A program made the translations under genes and the position numbers. Under the pieces are notes generated by a model. The model was not told where the DNA came from. It saw nothing but the letters and a program-made list of their open reading frames with translations, and searched no databases. Shown here piece after piece: positions 16,864 through 26,416 of a stretch of DNA of 64,000 bases. Source of the stretch: Vreelandella sedimenti (lineage in GTDB: Bacteria; Pseudomonadota; Gammaproteobacteria; Pseudomonadales; Halomonadaceae); contig NZ_JACCGK010000015.1 in the NCBI RefSeq assembly GCF_013416325.1, positions 54,991 to 118,990 of the forward strand, in the 5' to 3' direction. How positions within the stretch are numbered: the stretch's first letter is position 1; every line of letters begins with the position of its first letter.

Positions 16864-18087
16864 TTAGTTTTGCACCAATTTGCACTGGCTCTCAGATAGC
16901 GGGCGGTAGGCTTCTTCGGCGGGAATGGTGCTGAGAATTTCGTAAAGATCCCACTCACCGGTGGACTCATCGGGTGTTTTCACCTGGGCCAGGTACATAT
17001 CGTGGATCATGCGACCATCTTCACGGATGCTACCGTTGCGGGCAAAGAAGTCCTCAATAGGCATCTCGGCCATTTGCGCGCGTACGGTTTCAGGGTCATC
17101 GGTGCCCGCGGCTTCAACGGCTTTCAGGTAGTGCATGGTGCTGGAGTAGATACCCGCTTGAACCATGGTGGGCATGCGGCCTACTTCATCGAAATAGCGT
17201 TGTGCCCATTCACGGGACTGCTCATCCATATCCCAGTACCAGCCAGTAGTTAGCAGCAGGTTCTGAGTGGCTTCCAGGCCTAGGGCGTGAACGTCATTCA
17301 AGAAAATCAACAGGCCCGCTAGCTGCTGCCCAGATTGAGTCAAGCCAAACTGGCTGGCCGTAGTGATCGCATTAACGGTATCGGCACCGGCGTTGGCCAA
17401 GCCAATAATTTTCGCTCCGGAGCCCTGAGCCTGAAGAATGTATGAAGAGAAGTCGTTAGTCGGGAATGGATGACGAACGCCGCCCACAATTTCACCGCCG
17501 CTCTCTTCCACTACTTTGGTTACGTCGGCTTCAAGTGCATGACCGAAGGCGTAGTCTGCGGTCAGCATAAACCAGCTATCGCCGCCCTGCTCTACGACGG
17601 CTTTGGCGGTACCGTTAGCGAGCGGATAGGTGTCGTACACCCAGTGGATGTGGTTAGGAGTACAGTGTTCATTGGTAATGCTAGAAGCCGCCGAGCCGGA
17701 TACGATACCCAGGCCATTGTTCTCTTCCAGCACTTTGGTCACCGCAATGGACACAGAAGACGCTACCAAACCGCCCACCATATCGACATTATCCTGATCG
17801 ATCCAACCACGCACGGTATTAGCACCGACGTCAGCGCTATTGCGATCATCTGCACTGGAAATAACGATGGACGCGCCATTTACACTGCCGCCAAAATCTG
17901 CCACCGCCATCTCCATGGCGGTTAGGCCGCCTGGGCCTGCGAGGTCGCGATAAGTGCCGGACATATCGGCCAGGTAACCAATGCGGACTTCACCATCGCT
18001 CATATCAGCCTGGGCGGTAGACATAGCGAGGCTTGAAGCGGCCGCAATGGCAATGCTGGCAGCCAGCGTTTTTTTCATAAAGGTCAT
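16864..18087 (-). CDS. branched-chain amino acid ABC transporter substrate-binding protein
   Basis: Periplasmic ligand-binding protein of the LivK/LivJ type (PF13458), 407 residues. A clear Sec signal peptide (MKKTLAASIAIAAASSLAMS) ends at TAQA before DMSDG. The mature domain begins with VRIGYLADMSGTYRDLAGPGG, the usual first strand and ligand loop, followed by DDRNSADVGA and GGLVASSVSIAVTKV (hinge and ligand region). The ATG at 18087 has GGAG six bases upstream; the ATG at 18078 is an alternative that leaves the signal peptide intact. It lies between livF and livH on the minus strand. The size and SCM-like wording suggest a broader amino-acid or short-chain substrate is possible. Confidence 0.88.
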   Translation of the reverse strand: MTFMKKTLAASIAIAAASSLAMSTAQADMSDGEVRIGYLADMSGTYRDLAGPGGLTAMEMAVADFGGSVNGASIVISSADDRNSADVGANTVRGWIDQDNVDMVGGLVASSVSIAVTKVLEENNGLGIVSGSAASSITNEHCTPNHIHWVYDTYPLANGTAKAVVEQGGDSWFMLTADYAFGHALEADVTKVVEESGGEIVGGVRHPFPTNDFSSYILQAQGSGAKIIGLANAGADTVNAITTASQFGLTQSGQQLAGLLIFLNDVHALGLEATQNLLLTTGWYWDMDEQSREWAQRYFDEVGRMPTMVQAGIYSSTMHYLKAVEAAGTDDPETVRAQMAEMPIEDFFARNGSIREDGRMIHDMYLAQVKTPDESTGEWDLYEILSTIPAEEAYRPLSESQCKLVQN

Positions 18088-18235
18088 GTTCGTCTCCTGG
18101 CCCGGAGGCCTTTGTTGTTGTGTAGTCTTTGAGTTGTCGTGAAAGTGCGTACTGCAAATTACTGATTAATATTGTTGTTTTGAGAGCAGCGAAACTGTTG
18201 GCGTAATGAACATTTAAGTGTCTATAAACCGTGTG

Positions 18236-18979
18236 TTATACCCCTAGCATTGAGTTGAGGTGCTCCCGACGCGATGGCAGCTGCGCGGCGCTGATTTCTT
18301 CGACAATCTGACCGTGATCCATCACGAAGTGGCGATCCGCAAGCGGCGCCGCAAAGCGAAAGTTCTGCTCCACAAGCACAATAGTCATCCCACGCCCTTT
18401 AAGCTGAACCAACACTTCGGCAAGTTTCTGTACAATGACGGGAGCAAGCCCTTCGGTAATTTCATCGAGCAACAACATGCGCGCACCCGTGCGCAAGATA
18501 CGCGCCATGGCTAACATCTGCTGCTCCCCCCCGGAAAGCCGCGTCCCCTGGCTTCTACGCCGCTCATAAAGGTTCGGAAACATGGCGTAGATTTCATCCA
18601 GGCTCATACCGCCAGAACGCACAGTGGGTGGAAGCAATAGGTTTTCGTGCACATCTAAACTGGCAAAAATACCGCGCTCTTCCGGGCAGTACCCCACCCC
18701 TAAACGCGGAATATGGTGCGGCTTCATATACAGCGTTTCATTGCCGTTAATCACGATAGAGCCCGTTCGGCGTCCCACCATGTTCATAATCGATTTAAGC
18801 GTGGTGCTACGTCCCGCGCCATTGCGCCCCAGCAGCGTCACTAACTCGCCACGCTTCACATCAAAATTGACGCCATGCAGGATGTGCGACTCGCCATAAA
18901 AGGCGTGCAGATCTTGCACGCGCAACATTTCCAGGCTTTGCGTGTTTTCAATAGGCACTTCGGCCTCAGCGATGTTCAT
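18236..18979 (-). CDS. livF: branched-chain amino acid ABC transporter ATPase LivF (Walker A K to R)
   Basis: A 247-residue cytosolic ATPase subunit. Walker A reads GRNGAGRST at about residues 51-59, with Arg where the catalytic Lys normally sits; the codon is CGT. Other elements are intact: signature LSGGEQQMLAMAR, Walker B MLLLDEITEGLAP and the switch histidine region VEQNFRFA. The first 20 residues are a non-conserved extension before MLRVQDLHAFYG. Its start overlaps the livG stop by four bases. In heteromeric LivFG transporters one weakened site can be tolerated, and Arg occurs here in some LivF homologues, so the change need not abolish transport. Confidence 0.9.
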   Translation of the reverse strand: MNIAEAEVPIENTQSLEMLRVQDLHAFYGESHILHGVNFDVKRGELVTLLGRNGAGRSTTLKSIMNMVGRRTGSIVINGNETLYMKPHHIPRLGVGYCPEERGIFASLDVHENLLLPPTVRSGGMSLDEIYAMFPNLYERRRSQGTRLSGGEQQMLAMARILRTGARMLLLDEITEGLAPVIVQKLAEVLVQLKGRGMTIVLVEQNFRFAAPLADRHFVMDHGQIVEEISAAQLPSRREHLNSMLGV

Positions 18980-19782
18980 ACGGCAGCTCCTTCTTTTTCA
19001 GAACCATCCTCTTCCGCGGCATCGCTACCCATATAGGCTTCGCGTACCAATGGGTTCCGGGAGACAGCATCGTAATCGCCCTCGGCCAAAACAGCGCCTC
19101 GCGCCAACACGGTGATGCGATCACACAGGCGGCTAACAACGCTTAAGTTATGCTCCACCATTAATACAGTGCGCCCTTGGGACACCCGCTTAATCAGCGC
19201 CACGATGCGGTCAACATCTTCTGCGCCCATGCCCTGAGTAGGTTCATCAAGCAGCATCATGGTGGGGTCGAGGGCAAGCGTAGTGGCCAGCTCAAGCGCT
19301 CGTTTACGCCCGTAGGGCATCTCTACCGTTAGCGTATCGGCATATTCTCGCAGCCCCACTTCTTCCAGTAGTTCAAGCGCACGCTCATTAAGGTGATCCA
19401 GGGATTTCTCAGATTTCCAAAAGTGAAACGAGGTACCCAGTTTGCGCTGCAGGGCCACTCGCACATTCTCCAACGCGGTCATGTGGGCGAAGACCGCAGA
19501 GATCTGAAACGAGCGCACTAACCCTAATTGAGCGATTTCGTTGGACTTTTTGCTGGTTATCGAGTTGCCGCGATACAAAATATCGCCTCGGGTAGGCGGC
19601 AGAAATTTGGTTAATAAGTTAAATACGGTGGTTTTACCAGCACCATTGGGTCCAATCAGTGCGTGAATATGCCCTTCCTGTACCTGAAGATTGACATCGT
19701 CCACGGCGGTGAAGCCGCGAAACTCTTTGGTCAGCCCTCGAGTTTCGAGGACAGGTCCCTGAAGGACATCGTTTGCACTCAT
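18976..19782 (-). CDS. livG: branched-chain amino acid ABC transporter ATPase LivG
   Basis: A 268-residue ATPase subunit partnering LivF. Walker A is canonical (GPNGAGKTT, about residues 43-51), and the Q-loop region VRSFQISAVF follows. The signature position reads MPYGRKRALELATTLA, as in LivG proteins, which carry a variant of LSGGQ. Walker B is MMLLDEPTQGMG and the switch histidine is in MVEHNLSVV. It is the first gene of the minus-strand livG-livF-SBP-livH-livM operon. An imperfect LiuR-like palindrome lies about 70 bases upstream, in the gap shared with divergent liuR. Confidence 0.93.
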   Translation of the reverse strand: MSANDVLQGPVLETRGLTKEFRGFTAVDDVNLQVQEGHIHALIGPNGAGKTTVFNLLTKFLPPTRGDILYRGNSITSKKSNEIAQLGLVRSFQISAVFAHMTALENVRVALQRKLGTSFHFWKSEKSLDHLNERALELLEEVGLREYADTLTVEMPYGRKRALELATTLALDPTMMLLDEPTQGMGAEDVDRIVALIKRVSQGRTVLMVEHNLSVVSRLCDRITVLARGAVLAEGDYDAVSRNPLVREAYMGSDAAEEDGSEKEGAAV

Positions 19783-19850
19783 AGAGTGGCAAGCCTCTTA
19801 TTGTTGTTGTGCTAAATCTTTACCGGCATGGCAGAAACGGCTGCTACTGC

Positions 19851-19866
19851 CTTACCTGAACGTAAG
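19851..19866. promoter_or_regulatory. imperfect LiuR-like operator upstream of livG
   Basis: CTTACCTGAACGTAAG keeps 12 of the 14 central positions of the perfect palindrome at 20018-20033 (TTAC....ACGTAA). It lies about 70 bases upstream of livG. It is weaker evidence than the other two sites because of two mismatches. Confidence 0.45.
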
Positions 19867-20017
19867 GTGTATATGCAAACTAGCAACTGTCGCTATAGCA
19901 ATACAATTACAACTTTGGTCTATCGACGATACTATCCTGAATTAATAACTGCTTGCGATATATAAATATCAGTGACTTACCTAATTTCAACGCTTTTCAA
20001 CTGCTAGCAACAATAGC

Positions 20018-20033
20018 TTTACGTTAACGTAAA
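20018..20033. promoter_or_regulatory. perfect 16-bp palindrome, probable LiuR operator
   Basis: TTTACGTTAACGTAAA, perfectly symmetric, 114 bases upstream of liuR. It matches the TTTACGT-type operator described by comparative genomics for LiuR in proteobacteria. It would give autoregulation of liuR and control of the liu operon. Confidence 0.8.
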
Positions 20034-20092
20034 CTTGTTTTAGCCTCAGTGGCAGTGTTCCATAGGAGTCATATCTTGGGACTAATTTTTAG

Positions 20093-20118
20093 GAACTGTC
20101 CTTAAGAACTGTCCTTAA
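20093..20118 (+). repeat. two tandem 13-bp repeats in the liuR leader
   Basis: GAACTGTCCTTAA occurs twice in direct succession (20093-20105, 20106-20118), about 30 bases upstream of the liuR ATG. Confidence 0.8.
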
Positions 20119-20146
20119 GAAACATGCCTTTTGAGAGAACGTCACC

Positions 20147-20614
20147 ATGAGCAAAACTTACTCGATCAGTGAACTAGCCAACGAGTTTGATTTAACCACC
20201 CGTAGCATTCGTTTTTATGAAGATCAGGAGTTGCTTCACCCTTCTCGGCGTGGGCAAACCAGGGTTTACAGCAGCAAAGACCGTGTGCGGCTGAAACTCA
20301 CCATTCGCGGCAAGCGACTGGGGTTTTCATTGGCAGAGATTCGTGAGCTGTTCGAGCTTTGGGACGAAACCCGCAGCGGCAGCAAAAAGCAGCTGCACCT
20401 AATGCTTAGCAAAATAGGCGAGCGCCGTGCGGCGCTGGATCAACAAATGAAAGACATCACCATGGTGCAGCTAGAGCTTGAAAGCGCTGAGATCCGCTGC
20501 CGCCAAGCGCTCGAAGAACTACTCGAAAAAGAGCCTCAAGAAAAGCAGCACGAAGAGGAGCATGCGAGTGCGACCGATAAAACCTCTGCCTCCTCTTCCG
20601 CCACCATGCACTGA
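20147..20614 (+). CDS. liuR: MerR-family regulator LiuR
   Basis: A 155-residue DNA-binding regulator of branched-chain amino acid catabolism. The N-terminal winged helix-turn-helix (about 1-70) reads YSISELANEFDLTTRSIRFYEDQELL, typical of MerR proteins. A dimerisation coiled coil follows (about 80-130, KIGERRAALDQQMKDI), then a charged, low-complexity tail. No cysteine pattern of metal sensors is present. It is the first gene of the liu operon, 91 bases ahead of liuA, divergent from the liv operon and preceded by a perfect palindrome. In characterised proteobacteria LiuR represses liu genes and is relieved by pathway intermediates. The function is assigned from family and context. Confidence 0.9.
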   Translation: MSKTYSISELANEFDLTTRSIRFYEDQELLHPSRRGQTRVYSSKDRVRLKLTIRGKRLGFSLAEIRELFELWDETRSGSKKQLHLMLSKIGERRAALDQQMKDITMVQLELESAEIRCRQALEELLEKEPQEKQHEEEHASATDKTSASSSATMH

Positions 20615-20705
20615 CTCGTCGCGCGACATAACACCAGCTCGATTAGCCGAGACAGCTAACCAGCCCAAATAGCAAACACAAATAATCAGCAACAGGTGAT
20701 TGACC

Positions 20706-21875
20706 ATGTTTTCACACTACTCAGAACTCAATTTTGGCCTCGAAGACGAACTGAACATGTTACGCGAGCAGGTCAACGCCTTTGCTGCCAGCGAGATTGC
20801 CCCCCGTGCGGCCGAAATCGACCGCAACAACGAGTTCCCTAACGATCTGTGGAAGAAGTTTGGCGATATGGGGCTATTAGGGATTACCGTCTCGGAAGAG
20901 GATGGAGGCAGCGGCATGGGCTATCTTGCCCACTGTATTGCCATGGAAGAGATCTCACGGGCCAGCGCATCGGTAGCGCTCTCTTACGGCGCCCACTCAA
21001 ACCTGTGTGTTAACCAGATCAAGATCAACGCCTCCCCCGAGCAGAAAGCCAAGTACCTTCCCAAACTGATCAGCGGCGACCACGTGGGCGCTTTGGCCAT
21101 GTCGGAACCCGGCGCAGGCTCTGATGTGGTCTCGATGCAGCTGCGTGCCAAGCAGAATGGCGACCACTACATCCTTAACGGCAATAAAATGTGGATCACT
21201 AACGGTCCGGATGCAGACGTACTGGTGGTGTACGCCAAAACCGACCCCGGAGCGGGTTCCAAAGGCATTACCGCCTTTATTATCGAAAAAGGCATGCCCG
21301 GTTTCTCCACCGCCCAGAAGCTCGACAAGCTGGGCATGCGCGGTTCCAACACTTGTGAGCTGGTGTTCCAGGATTGCGCCGTTCCCGCTGAAAACATTCT
21401 CGGTGACGAAGGAAAAGGCGTACGCGTACTGATGAGCGGGCTGGATTACGAGCGTACCGTACTGGCCGCTGGCCCGATTGGCATTATGCAGGCTGCCATG
21501 GATGTGGTGATGCCCTATATCCACGAGCGTAAGCAGTTCAACCAGTCGATTGGTGAGTTCCAACTGGTGCAGGGCAAAGTGGCGGATATGTACACGACTC
21601 TGAACGCCTGTCGCGCCTACCTTTATGCCGTAGCAGGTGCCTGTGATCGTGGCCAAACATCCCGTAAAGACGCGGCGGGCGTCATTCTCTACTGCGCGGA
21701 AAAAGCCACTCAGGTAGCGCTGGATTCCATTCAACTGCTCGGCGGCAACGGCTATATCAACGAATACCCCACCGGGCGACTGCTACGCGATGCCAAGCTA
21801 TATGAGATCGGCGCGGGCACCAGCGAAATTCGCCGGATGTTGATTGGTCGCGAACTGTTTACTGAAAGCCTTTAA
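20706..21875 (+). CDS. liuA: isovaleryl-CoA dehydrogenase
   Basis: FAD enzyme converting isovaleryl-CoA to 3-methylcrotonyl-CoA in leucine degradation. The frame opens at TTG 20700, but the ATG at 20706 has an AGG at a suitable spacing, giving 389 residues. Motifs: [18 protein letters not shown] (FAD/substrate signature), [17 protein letters not shown], and [20 protein letters not shown]. The usual catalytic Glu near the C-terminus is replaced ([11 protein letters not shown]), while a Glu is present in [13 protein letters not shown]. That relocation of the catalytic base is the hallmark of isovaleryl-CoA dehydrogenases and separates it from the acyl-CoA dehydrogenase at 13.5 kb. Second gene of the liu operon. 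Confidence 0.95.
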   Translation: MFSHYSELNFGLEDELNMLREQVNAFAASEIAPRAAEIDRNNEFPNDLWKKFGDMGLLGITVSEEDGGSGMGYLAHCIAMEEISRASASVALSYGAHSNLCVNQIKINASPEQKAKYLPKLISGDHVGALAMSEPGAGSDVVSMQLRAKQNGDHYILNGNKMWITNGPDADVLVVYAKTDPGAGSKGITAFIIEKGMPGFSTAQKLDKLGMRGSNTCELVFQDCAVPAENILGDEGKGVRVLMSGLDYERTVLAAGPIGIMQAAMDVVMPYIHERKQFNQSIGEFQLVQGKVADMYTTLNACRAYLYAVAGACDRGQTSRKDAAGVILYCAEKATQVALDSIQLLGGNGYINEYPTGRLLRDAKLYEIGAGTSEIRRMLIGRELFTESL

Positions 21876-21898
21876 CAACAAATCAGCAAGGTCGCGCC

Positions 21899-23506
21899 AT
21901 GAGCACTGTTAATAGCCAAGTCAATCCGCGTAGCGATGTGTTTCAAGCCAACGAAGCCTCAATGCTCGGTGAAGTGAACAAACTGCGGGAACTGACCGCT
22001 GCCATCGCTCAAGGTGGCGGTGCCAAAGCCCGCGAGCGTCACGAAAGCCGGGGCAAGCTGTTTGTCCGCGACCGCATCGATCACTTGATCGATGAAGGCT
22101 CACCGTTTTTAGAGTTTTCCGCCCTGGCGGCGCACAACATATACGATAGCGAGATTCCCGCCGCTGGCGTGGTCACCGGCATTGGCCGTGTTTCCGGCGT
22201 TGAGTGCGTGATTGTAGCGAACGACGCCACGGTGAAAGGTGGCACCTACTTTCCCCTCACGGTGAAAAAGCATATTCGCGCCCAGGAGATTGCCCGCAAG
22301 CATCGCCTGCCGTGCATCTATCTGGTCGATTCCGGCGGCGCCTTCCTGCCCCGCCAGGACGAAGTATTCCCTGATCGCGACCATTTCGGGCGCATCTTTT
22401 ACAACCAGGCGACCATGTCGGCGGAAGGCATCCCCCAAATCGCCGTGGTGATGGGTTCCTGCACCGCGGGTGGCGCTTACGTGCCTGCCATGGCAGACGA
22501 GTCGATCATCGTTAAAGAGCAGGGCACAATTTTCCTGGGTGGCCCGCCCTTGGTGAAAGCCGCCACCGGTGAAAGCATCAGCGCTGAAGACCTGGGCGGT
22601 GCAGATGTTCACGCCAAGGTCAGCGGCGTCGCCGACCACTACGCGGAAAACGATGCCCATGCGTTGCAGCTTGCCCGCGCCTGCGTATCGCGGCTGAACT
22701 GGCAAAAGCGTGGCAAGCTCGCTATGCAGGCGCCCAAACCACCCAAACTCGATCCTTCCGAGCTGTATGGCATTGTCGGCACCGACCTTAAAAAGCCCTA
22801 CGACGTGCGGGAAGTGATTGGCCGCATCGTCGATGACTCCGACTTTGATGAGTTCAAGCGCTACTACGGCGAAACCCTGGTCACCGGCTTTGCCCATATT
22901 CACGGCTACCCGGTGGGTATTGTGGCCAACAACGGCGTGCTGTTTTCTGAAAGCGCAGTAAAAGGCGCGCACTTTATTGAGCTATGCGCCCAGCGCAAGA
23001 TTCCGCTGATCTTCCTGCAGAACATCACCGGCTTTATGGTTGGTTCCAAGTACGAGCACGAAGGCATCGCCAAGCACGGCGCCAAGCTGGTGACTGCCGT
23101 AGCCTGCGCCAAAGTGCCCAAATACACCGTCCTGATTGGCGGCAGCTTCGGCGCCGGTAACTACGGTATGTGTGGCCGCGCTTACGACCCCAACCTGCTG
23201 TTTATGTGGCCCAACGCACGCATTTCCGTCATGGGCGGAGAGCAGGCGGCGGGCGTACTGGCTCAGGTTAAGCGCGAGCAGCACGAACGCGAAGGCCGCG
23301 AGTGGAGCAAAGCGGACGAAGAAGCCTTTAAGCAACCCACCCGCGACCAGTACGAGCATCAGGGCCACCCCTACTACGCCAGCGCCCGCTTGTGGGACGA
23401 CGGCGTGATCGATCCGCTGCAAACCCGCGATGTGTTGGGGCTTTCTTTAGCTGCCGCTATGAACGCAGAAATTGAAGAGACGCGCTTCGGCGTGTTCCGG
23501 ATGTAA
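21899..23506 (+). CDS. liuB: 3-methylcrotonyl-CoA carboxylase beta subunit
   Basis: The carboxyltransferase half of methylcrotonyl-CoA carboxylase, which transfers CO2 from biotin on LiuD to 3-methylcrotonyl-CoA. The 535-residue length is usual for the family. An N-terminal crotonase-like fold shows [19 protein letters not shown] and [20 protein letters not shown]. The acyl-CoA oxyanion region [17 protein letters not shown] precedes [15 protein letters not shown]. The C-terminal half has [15 protein letters not shown], and [19 protein letters not shown] for the biotin-side oxyanion hole. It starts 23 bases after liuA. Confidence 0.96.
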   Translation: MSTVNSQVNPRSDVFQANEASMLGEVNKLRELTAAIAQGGGAKARERHESRGKLFVRDRIDHLIDEGSPFLEFSALAAHNIYDSEIPAAGVVTGIGRVSGVECVIVANDATVKGGTYFPLTVKKHIRAQEIARKHRLPCIYLVDSGGAFLPRQDEVFPDRDHFGRIFYNQATMSAEGIPQIAVVMGSCTAGGAYVPAMADESIIVKEQGTIFLGGPPLVKAATGESISAEDLGGADVHAKVSGVADHYAENDAHALQLARACVSRLNWQKRGKLAMQAPKPPKLDPSELYGIVGTDLKKPYDVREVIGRIVDDSDFDEFKRYYGETLVTGFAHIHGYPVGIVANNGVLFSESAVKGAHFIELCAQRKIPLIFLQNITGFMVGSKYEHEGIAKHGAKLVTAVACAKVPKYTVLIGGSFGAGNYGMCGRAYDPNLLFMWPNARISVMGGEQAAGVLAQVKREQHEREGREWSKADEEAFKQPTRDQYEHQGHPYYASARLWDDGVIDPLQTRDVLGLSLAAAMNAEIEETRFGVFRM

Positions 23507-23519
23507 GGGGTCAATCACC

Positions 23520-24344
23520 ATGGCTTACTCAACGCTGAATATAGAAGAGGGCGTGGCGCGCCTGACCTTAAAACGCCCCGAGGTGCATAACGCTTTTGAC
23601 GACAGCCTGATCGCTGAGCTAAACGCGCACCTTGACCAGTTGCATACGTTGGCTGAAGCAGGCGATGTGCGAGCGGTAGTGCTGGGTTCAGAAGGCAAAA
23701 GCTTCTCCGCGGGTGCCGATCTGAACTGGATGAAGCGAATGGTCAATTACGACCTGGAAGATAATCTCGCTGACTCTCGCAAGCTCGCCGCGCTAATGCA
23801 CGGCCTGGATACGCTGCCCTGCCCTACAGTCTGCCGTGTGCAAGGCGCCGCCTTTGGCGGTGCGGTGGGCTTGGCCGCCTGCTGCGATGTGGTGATCGCC
23901 TCGGGTAAAGCCAAATTCTGCCTTTCGGAAGTCAAAATTGGCCTATCGCCCGCGGTCATCAGCCCTTACGTGCAGCGAGCCCTGGGCGAGCGACAAATGC
24001 GCCGCTATGCGTTAACCGCAGAAGTCATGGACGCCGAAATAGCGCTCGCGCTGGGTTTAGTCCATATGGTGGTGGAGCACGATAAGCTAGACGACGAAGT
24101 GGACACCATGCTGACAACCCTATTAGCCGGCTCGCCCCAAGCCCAGCGTGCCACCAAAGCGCTAATGGCCACGGTTGCTCAAGCGCCTGGCAGTGACGCC
24201 ACCCGCGAGCATACCTGCCAGGTGATCGCCAAACTGCGGGTAAGCCACGAGGGCCAGGAGGGTTTATCCAGCTTTTTTGAGAAGCGCCGCCCGGATTGGG
24301 TCGAATTTGATAACACACCTAACGCTTCGGAGCGTCGCTCATGA
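23520..24344 (+). CDS. liuC: methylglutaconyl-CoA hydratase
   Basis: A crotonase-family enzyme hydrating 3-methylglutaconyl-CoA to HMG-CoA. The open frame extends back into liuB (23472), but the ATG at 23520, with AAGGGG just upstream, gives 274 residues, the normal size. Crotonase elements: HNAFDDSLIAELN, the CoA-binding/oxyanion segment GKSFSAGADLNWMKRM, and QGAAFGGAVGLAACCDVVIA with a second oxyanion glycine, followed by LSEVKIGLSPAVISPYV with the catalytic Glu. ADLNWM is typical of methylglutaconyl-CoA hydratases (AUH/LiuC). Its stop overlaps the liuD start (ATGA). Confidence 0.93.
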   Translation: MAYSTLNIEEGVARLTLKRPEVHNAFDDSLIAELNAHLDQLHTLAEAGDVRAVVLGSEGKSFSAGADLNWMKRMVNYDLEDNLADSRKLAALMHGLDTLPCPTVCRVQGAAFGGAVGLAACCDVVIASGKAKFCLSEVKIGLSPAVISPYVQRALGERQMRRYALTAEVMDAEIALALGLVHMVVEHDKLDDEVDTMLTTLLAGSPQAQRATKALMATVAQAPGSDATREHTCQVIAKLRVSHEGQEGLSSFFEKRRPDWVEFDNTPNASERRS

Positions 24345-26407
24345 AAAAACACGAAAAAGCCGCTCGCACGACGCCGTTTGACACCCTGCTGGTCGCCAAC
24401 CGCGGTGAAATCGCCTGCCGGGTGATGCGCACTGCCCGGCGTATGGGCCTGAAAACCGTCGCGGTTTACTCTGATGCCGATGCCAGCGCACGCCACGTAC
24501 GTGAAGCCGACGAGGCCGTACGCCTGGGACCTGCCGCCGCCCGTGAGAGCTATCTCAATATCGATGCGGTGATCGAAGCTGCCAAGCGTACCGGCACTGG
24601 CGCTATTCACCCCGGCTACGGCTTTCTTTCTGAAAACGGTACCTTCGTCAAAGCACTTGAAGAAGCGGGCATTACCTTTGTCGGCCCGCCTGCCTCGGCG
24701 ATTGCCGCCATGGGCGATAAATCCGCCGCCAAAGCACGGATGGCTAATGCGGGCGTGCCGCTGGTGCCGGGCTACCATGGTGATGATCAGGACGATGCTC
24801 TGCTGCGCAGCGAAGCCGACAAAATTGGCTACCCGGTGATGCTCAAAGCCAGCGCCGGTGGCGGTGGTAAAGGCATGCGCGTGGTCGAATCAGGTGATAG
24901 TTTTCAAGCCGCATTAGATGGCTGCCGCCGTGAATCCAAAGCCGCTTTTAGTGATGACCGGATGCTGATCGAGAAGTATCTGGTGCAGCCCCGCCATGTG
25001 GAAGTGCAGGTATTCTGTGACCGCCACGGCAACGGCGTTTACCTGTTCGAGCGGGACTGCAGCGTTCAGCGCCGCCATCAAAAAGTCATCGAAGAGGCCC
25101 CCGCCCCCGGCATGACGGCAGAGCTACGTAGCGCTATGGGTGATGCCGCCGTACGCGCCGCCCAGGAGATCGGCTACGTGGGCGCAGGAACAGTCGAGTT
25201 TTTGCTAGACGGTTCACCAGGGCAGGATGGCGCTTTTTATTTTATGGAGATGAACACCCGTCTTCAGGTCGAGCACCCGGTGACCGAAATGATCACCGGC
25301 CAGGATCTGGTCGAGTGGCAGTTGCGCGTCGCTATGGGCGAACCGCTGCCTTGCACCCAGGATGAGCTGACGATTTCCGGCCATAGCTTTGAAGCGCGTA
25401 TCTACGCCGAAGACCCGGATCAGGATTTCCTACCCGCTACCGGCTTGCTCACTCGCTTTGCGCTGGATTTAGAAGGCGCTGGACTGAGCGATGATCAGGT
25501 GCGTTTAGATAGCGGTGTAGAGAGCGGTGACGAGGTGTCGATGCACTACGACCCCATGCTCGCCAAGCTAATCGTTCATGGTGCCGACCGCGATGCAGCG
25601 CTGGCCACGCTTAACCGCGCCTTAGCGGCATTGGACGTACAAGGCGTAGTGACTAACCGTGCTTTCTTAATGCGCCTGGCAACGCATCCTGGTTTTAAGA
25701 ACGTTGAGCTGGACACACGCTTTATCGAGCGCAATGAAGCGACGCTGTTTGCGCCGCGCACTTACAGCACAGAAGCCTACGCCAGCGCGGCGCTGATTGG
25801 CCTGAATCAACTTGCTCAAGAGTGCGAAAGCGACTCGCCCTGGGATCGCCACGACGGTTTCCGTCTGAATGCGCCGCACACCATTCGTATCGCCTTATGT
25901 GATCCAGCAAGTGCACAAGCACCGGATAGCGATGAAGCGGTGGTGATCGTCGAGGGGAAACGCAGCGCGGGCGAGTCACTGTGGAATCTTACCATTGGTG
26001 ACGAAACGCTTACCGCTAGTTTGCAACCGCTCACCGGTGATGCGGTCGCCGTGACCTTGAACGGCCATCGCCGCCGCCTGCAGGCGCGCCGCGACGGGCA
26101 TGTGGTCGTGATGGCCGACCCCAGCGGCGAAACCCGCCTGTTCTGGCGGCGCATTGATGCCATCGACCACGGTCACCACGAGGCGGAGTCTACGCTGACG
26201 GCGCCCATGAATGGCACGGTGGTTGCGCTTCTGGTAGAGCCTGGCATTGTCGTCGAGAAAGGCATGCCGCTGATGGTCATGGAAGCGATGAAAATGGAGC
26301 ACACCATGACCGCCCCCGCCGATGGTAGCGTGGAGACATTCCACTTCCAGGCCGGGGACACCGTAAGCCAAGGTGCCATACTGCTCGACTTTGCGGCCAA
26401 CGAATAG
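24341..26407 (+). CDS. liuD: 3-methylcrotonyl-CoA carboxylase alpha subunit (biotin carboxylase plus BCCP)
   Basis: A 688-residue biotin-containing subunit partnering LiuB. The N-terminal biotin carboxylase (about 15-465) has LLVANRGEIACRVMRTARR, GYGFLSENG, the ATP-grasp glycine loop KASAGGGGKGMRVV, and EMNTRLQVEHPVTE with active-site residues. A middle connecting region follows, then a C-terminal biotinyl domain with EAMKMEH, where K651 is the biotinylated lysine. All parts are present in usual order. It shares a four-base overlap with liuC and lies nine bases before liuE, so it is translated as part of the liu operon. Confidence 0.96.
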   Translation: MKKHEKAARTTPFDTLLVANRGEIACRVMRTARRMGLKTVAVYSDADASARHVREADEAVRLGPAAARESYLNIDAVIEAAKRTGTGAIHPGYGFLSENGTFVKALEEAGITFVGPPASAIAAMGDKSAAKARMANAGVPLVPGYHGDDQDDALLRSEADKIGYPVMLKASAGGGGKGMRVVESGDSFQAALDGCRRESKAAFSDDRMLIEKYLVQPRHVEVQVFCDRHGNGVYLFERDCSVQRRHQKVIEEAPAPGMTAELRSAMGDAAVRAAQEIGYVGAGTVEFLLDGSPGQDGAFYFMEMNTRLQVEHPVTEMITGQDLVEWQLRVAMGEPLPCTQDELTISGHSFEARIYAEDPDQDFLPATGLLTRFALDLEGAGLSDDQVRLDSGVESGDEVSMHYDPMLAKLIVHGADRDAALATLNRALAALDVQGVVTNRAFLMRLATHPGFKNVELDTRFIERNEATLFAPRTYSTEAYASAALIGLNQLAQECESDSPWDRHDGFRLNAPHTIRIALCDPASAQAPDSDEAVVIVEGKRSAGESLWNLTIGDETLTASLQPLTGDAVAVTLNGHRRRLQARRDGHVVVMADPSGETRLFWRRIDAIDHGHHEAESTLTAPMNGTVVALLVEPGIVVEKGMPLMVMEAMKMEHTMTAPADGSVETFHFQAGDTVSQGAILLDFAANE

Positions 26408-26416
26408 GAGTCACTG

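Noticed and set aside
20997..21734. 245-codon antisense frame inside liuA
   Set aside because: Mirror of codon bias in a GC-rich gene; liuA is fully supported by motifs.
22109..22972. 287-codon antisense frame inside liuB
   Set aside because: Same shadow effect; no protein motif, while liuB is continuous and conserved.
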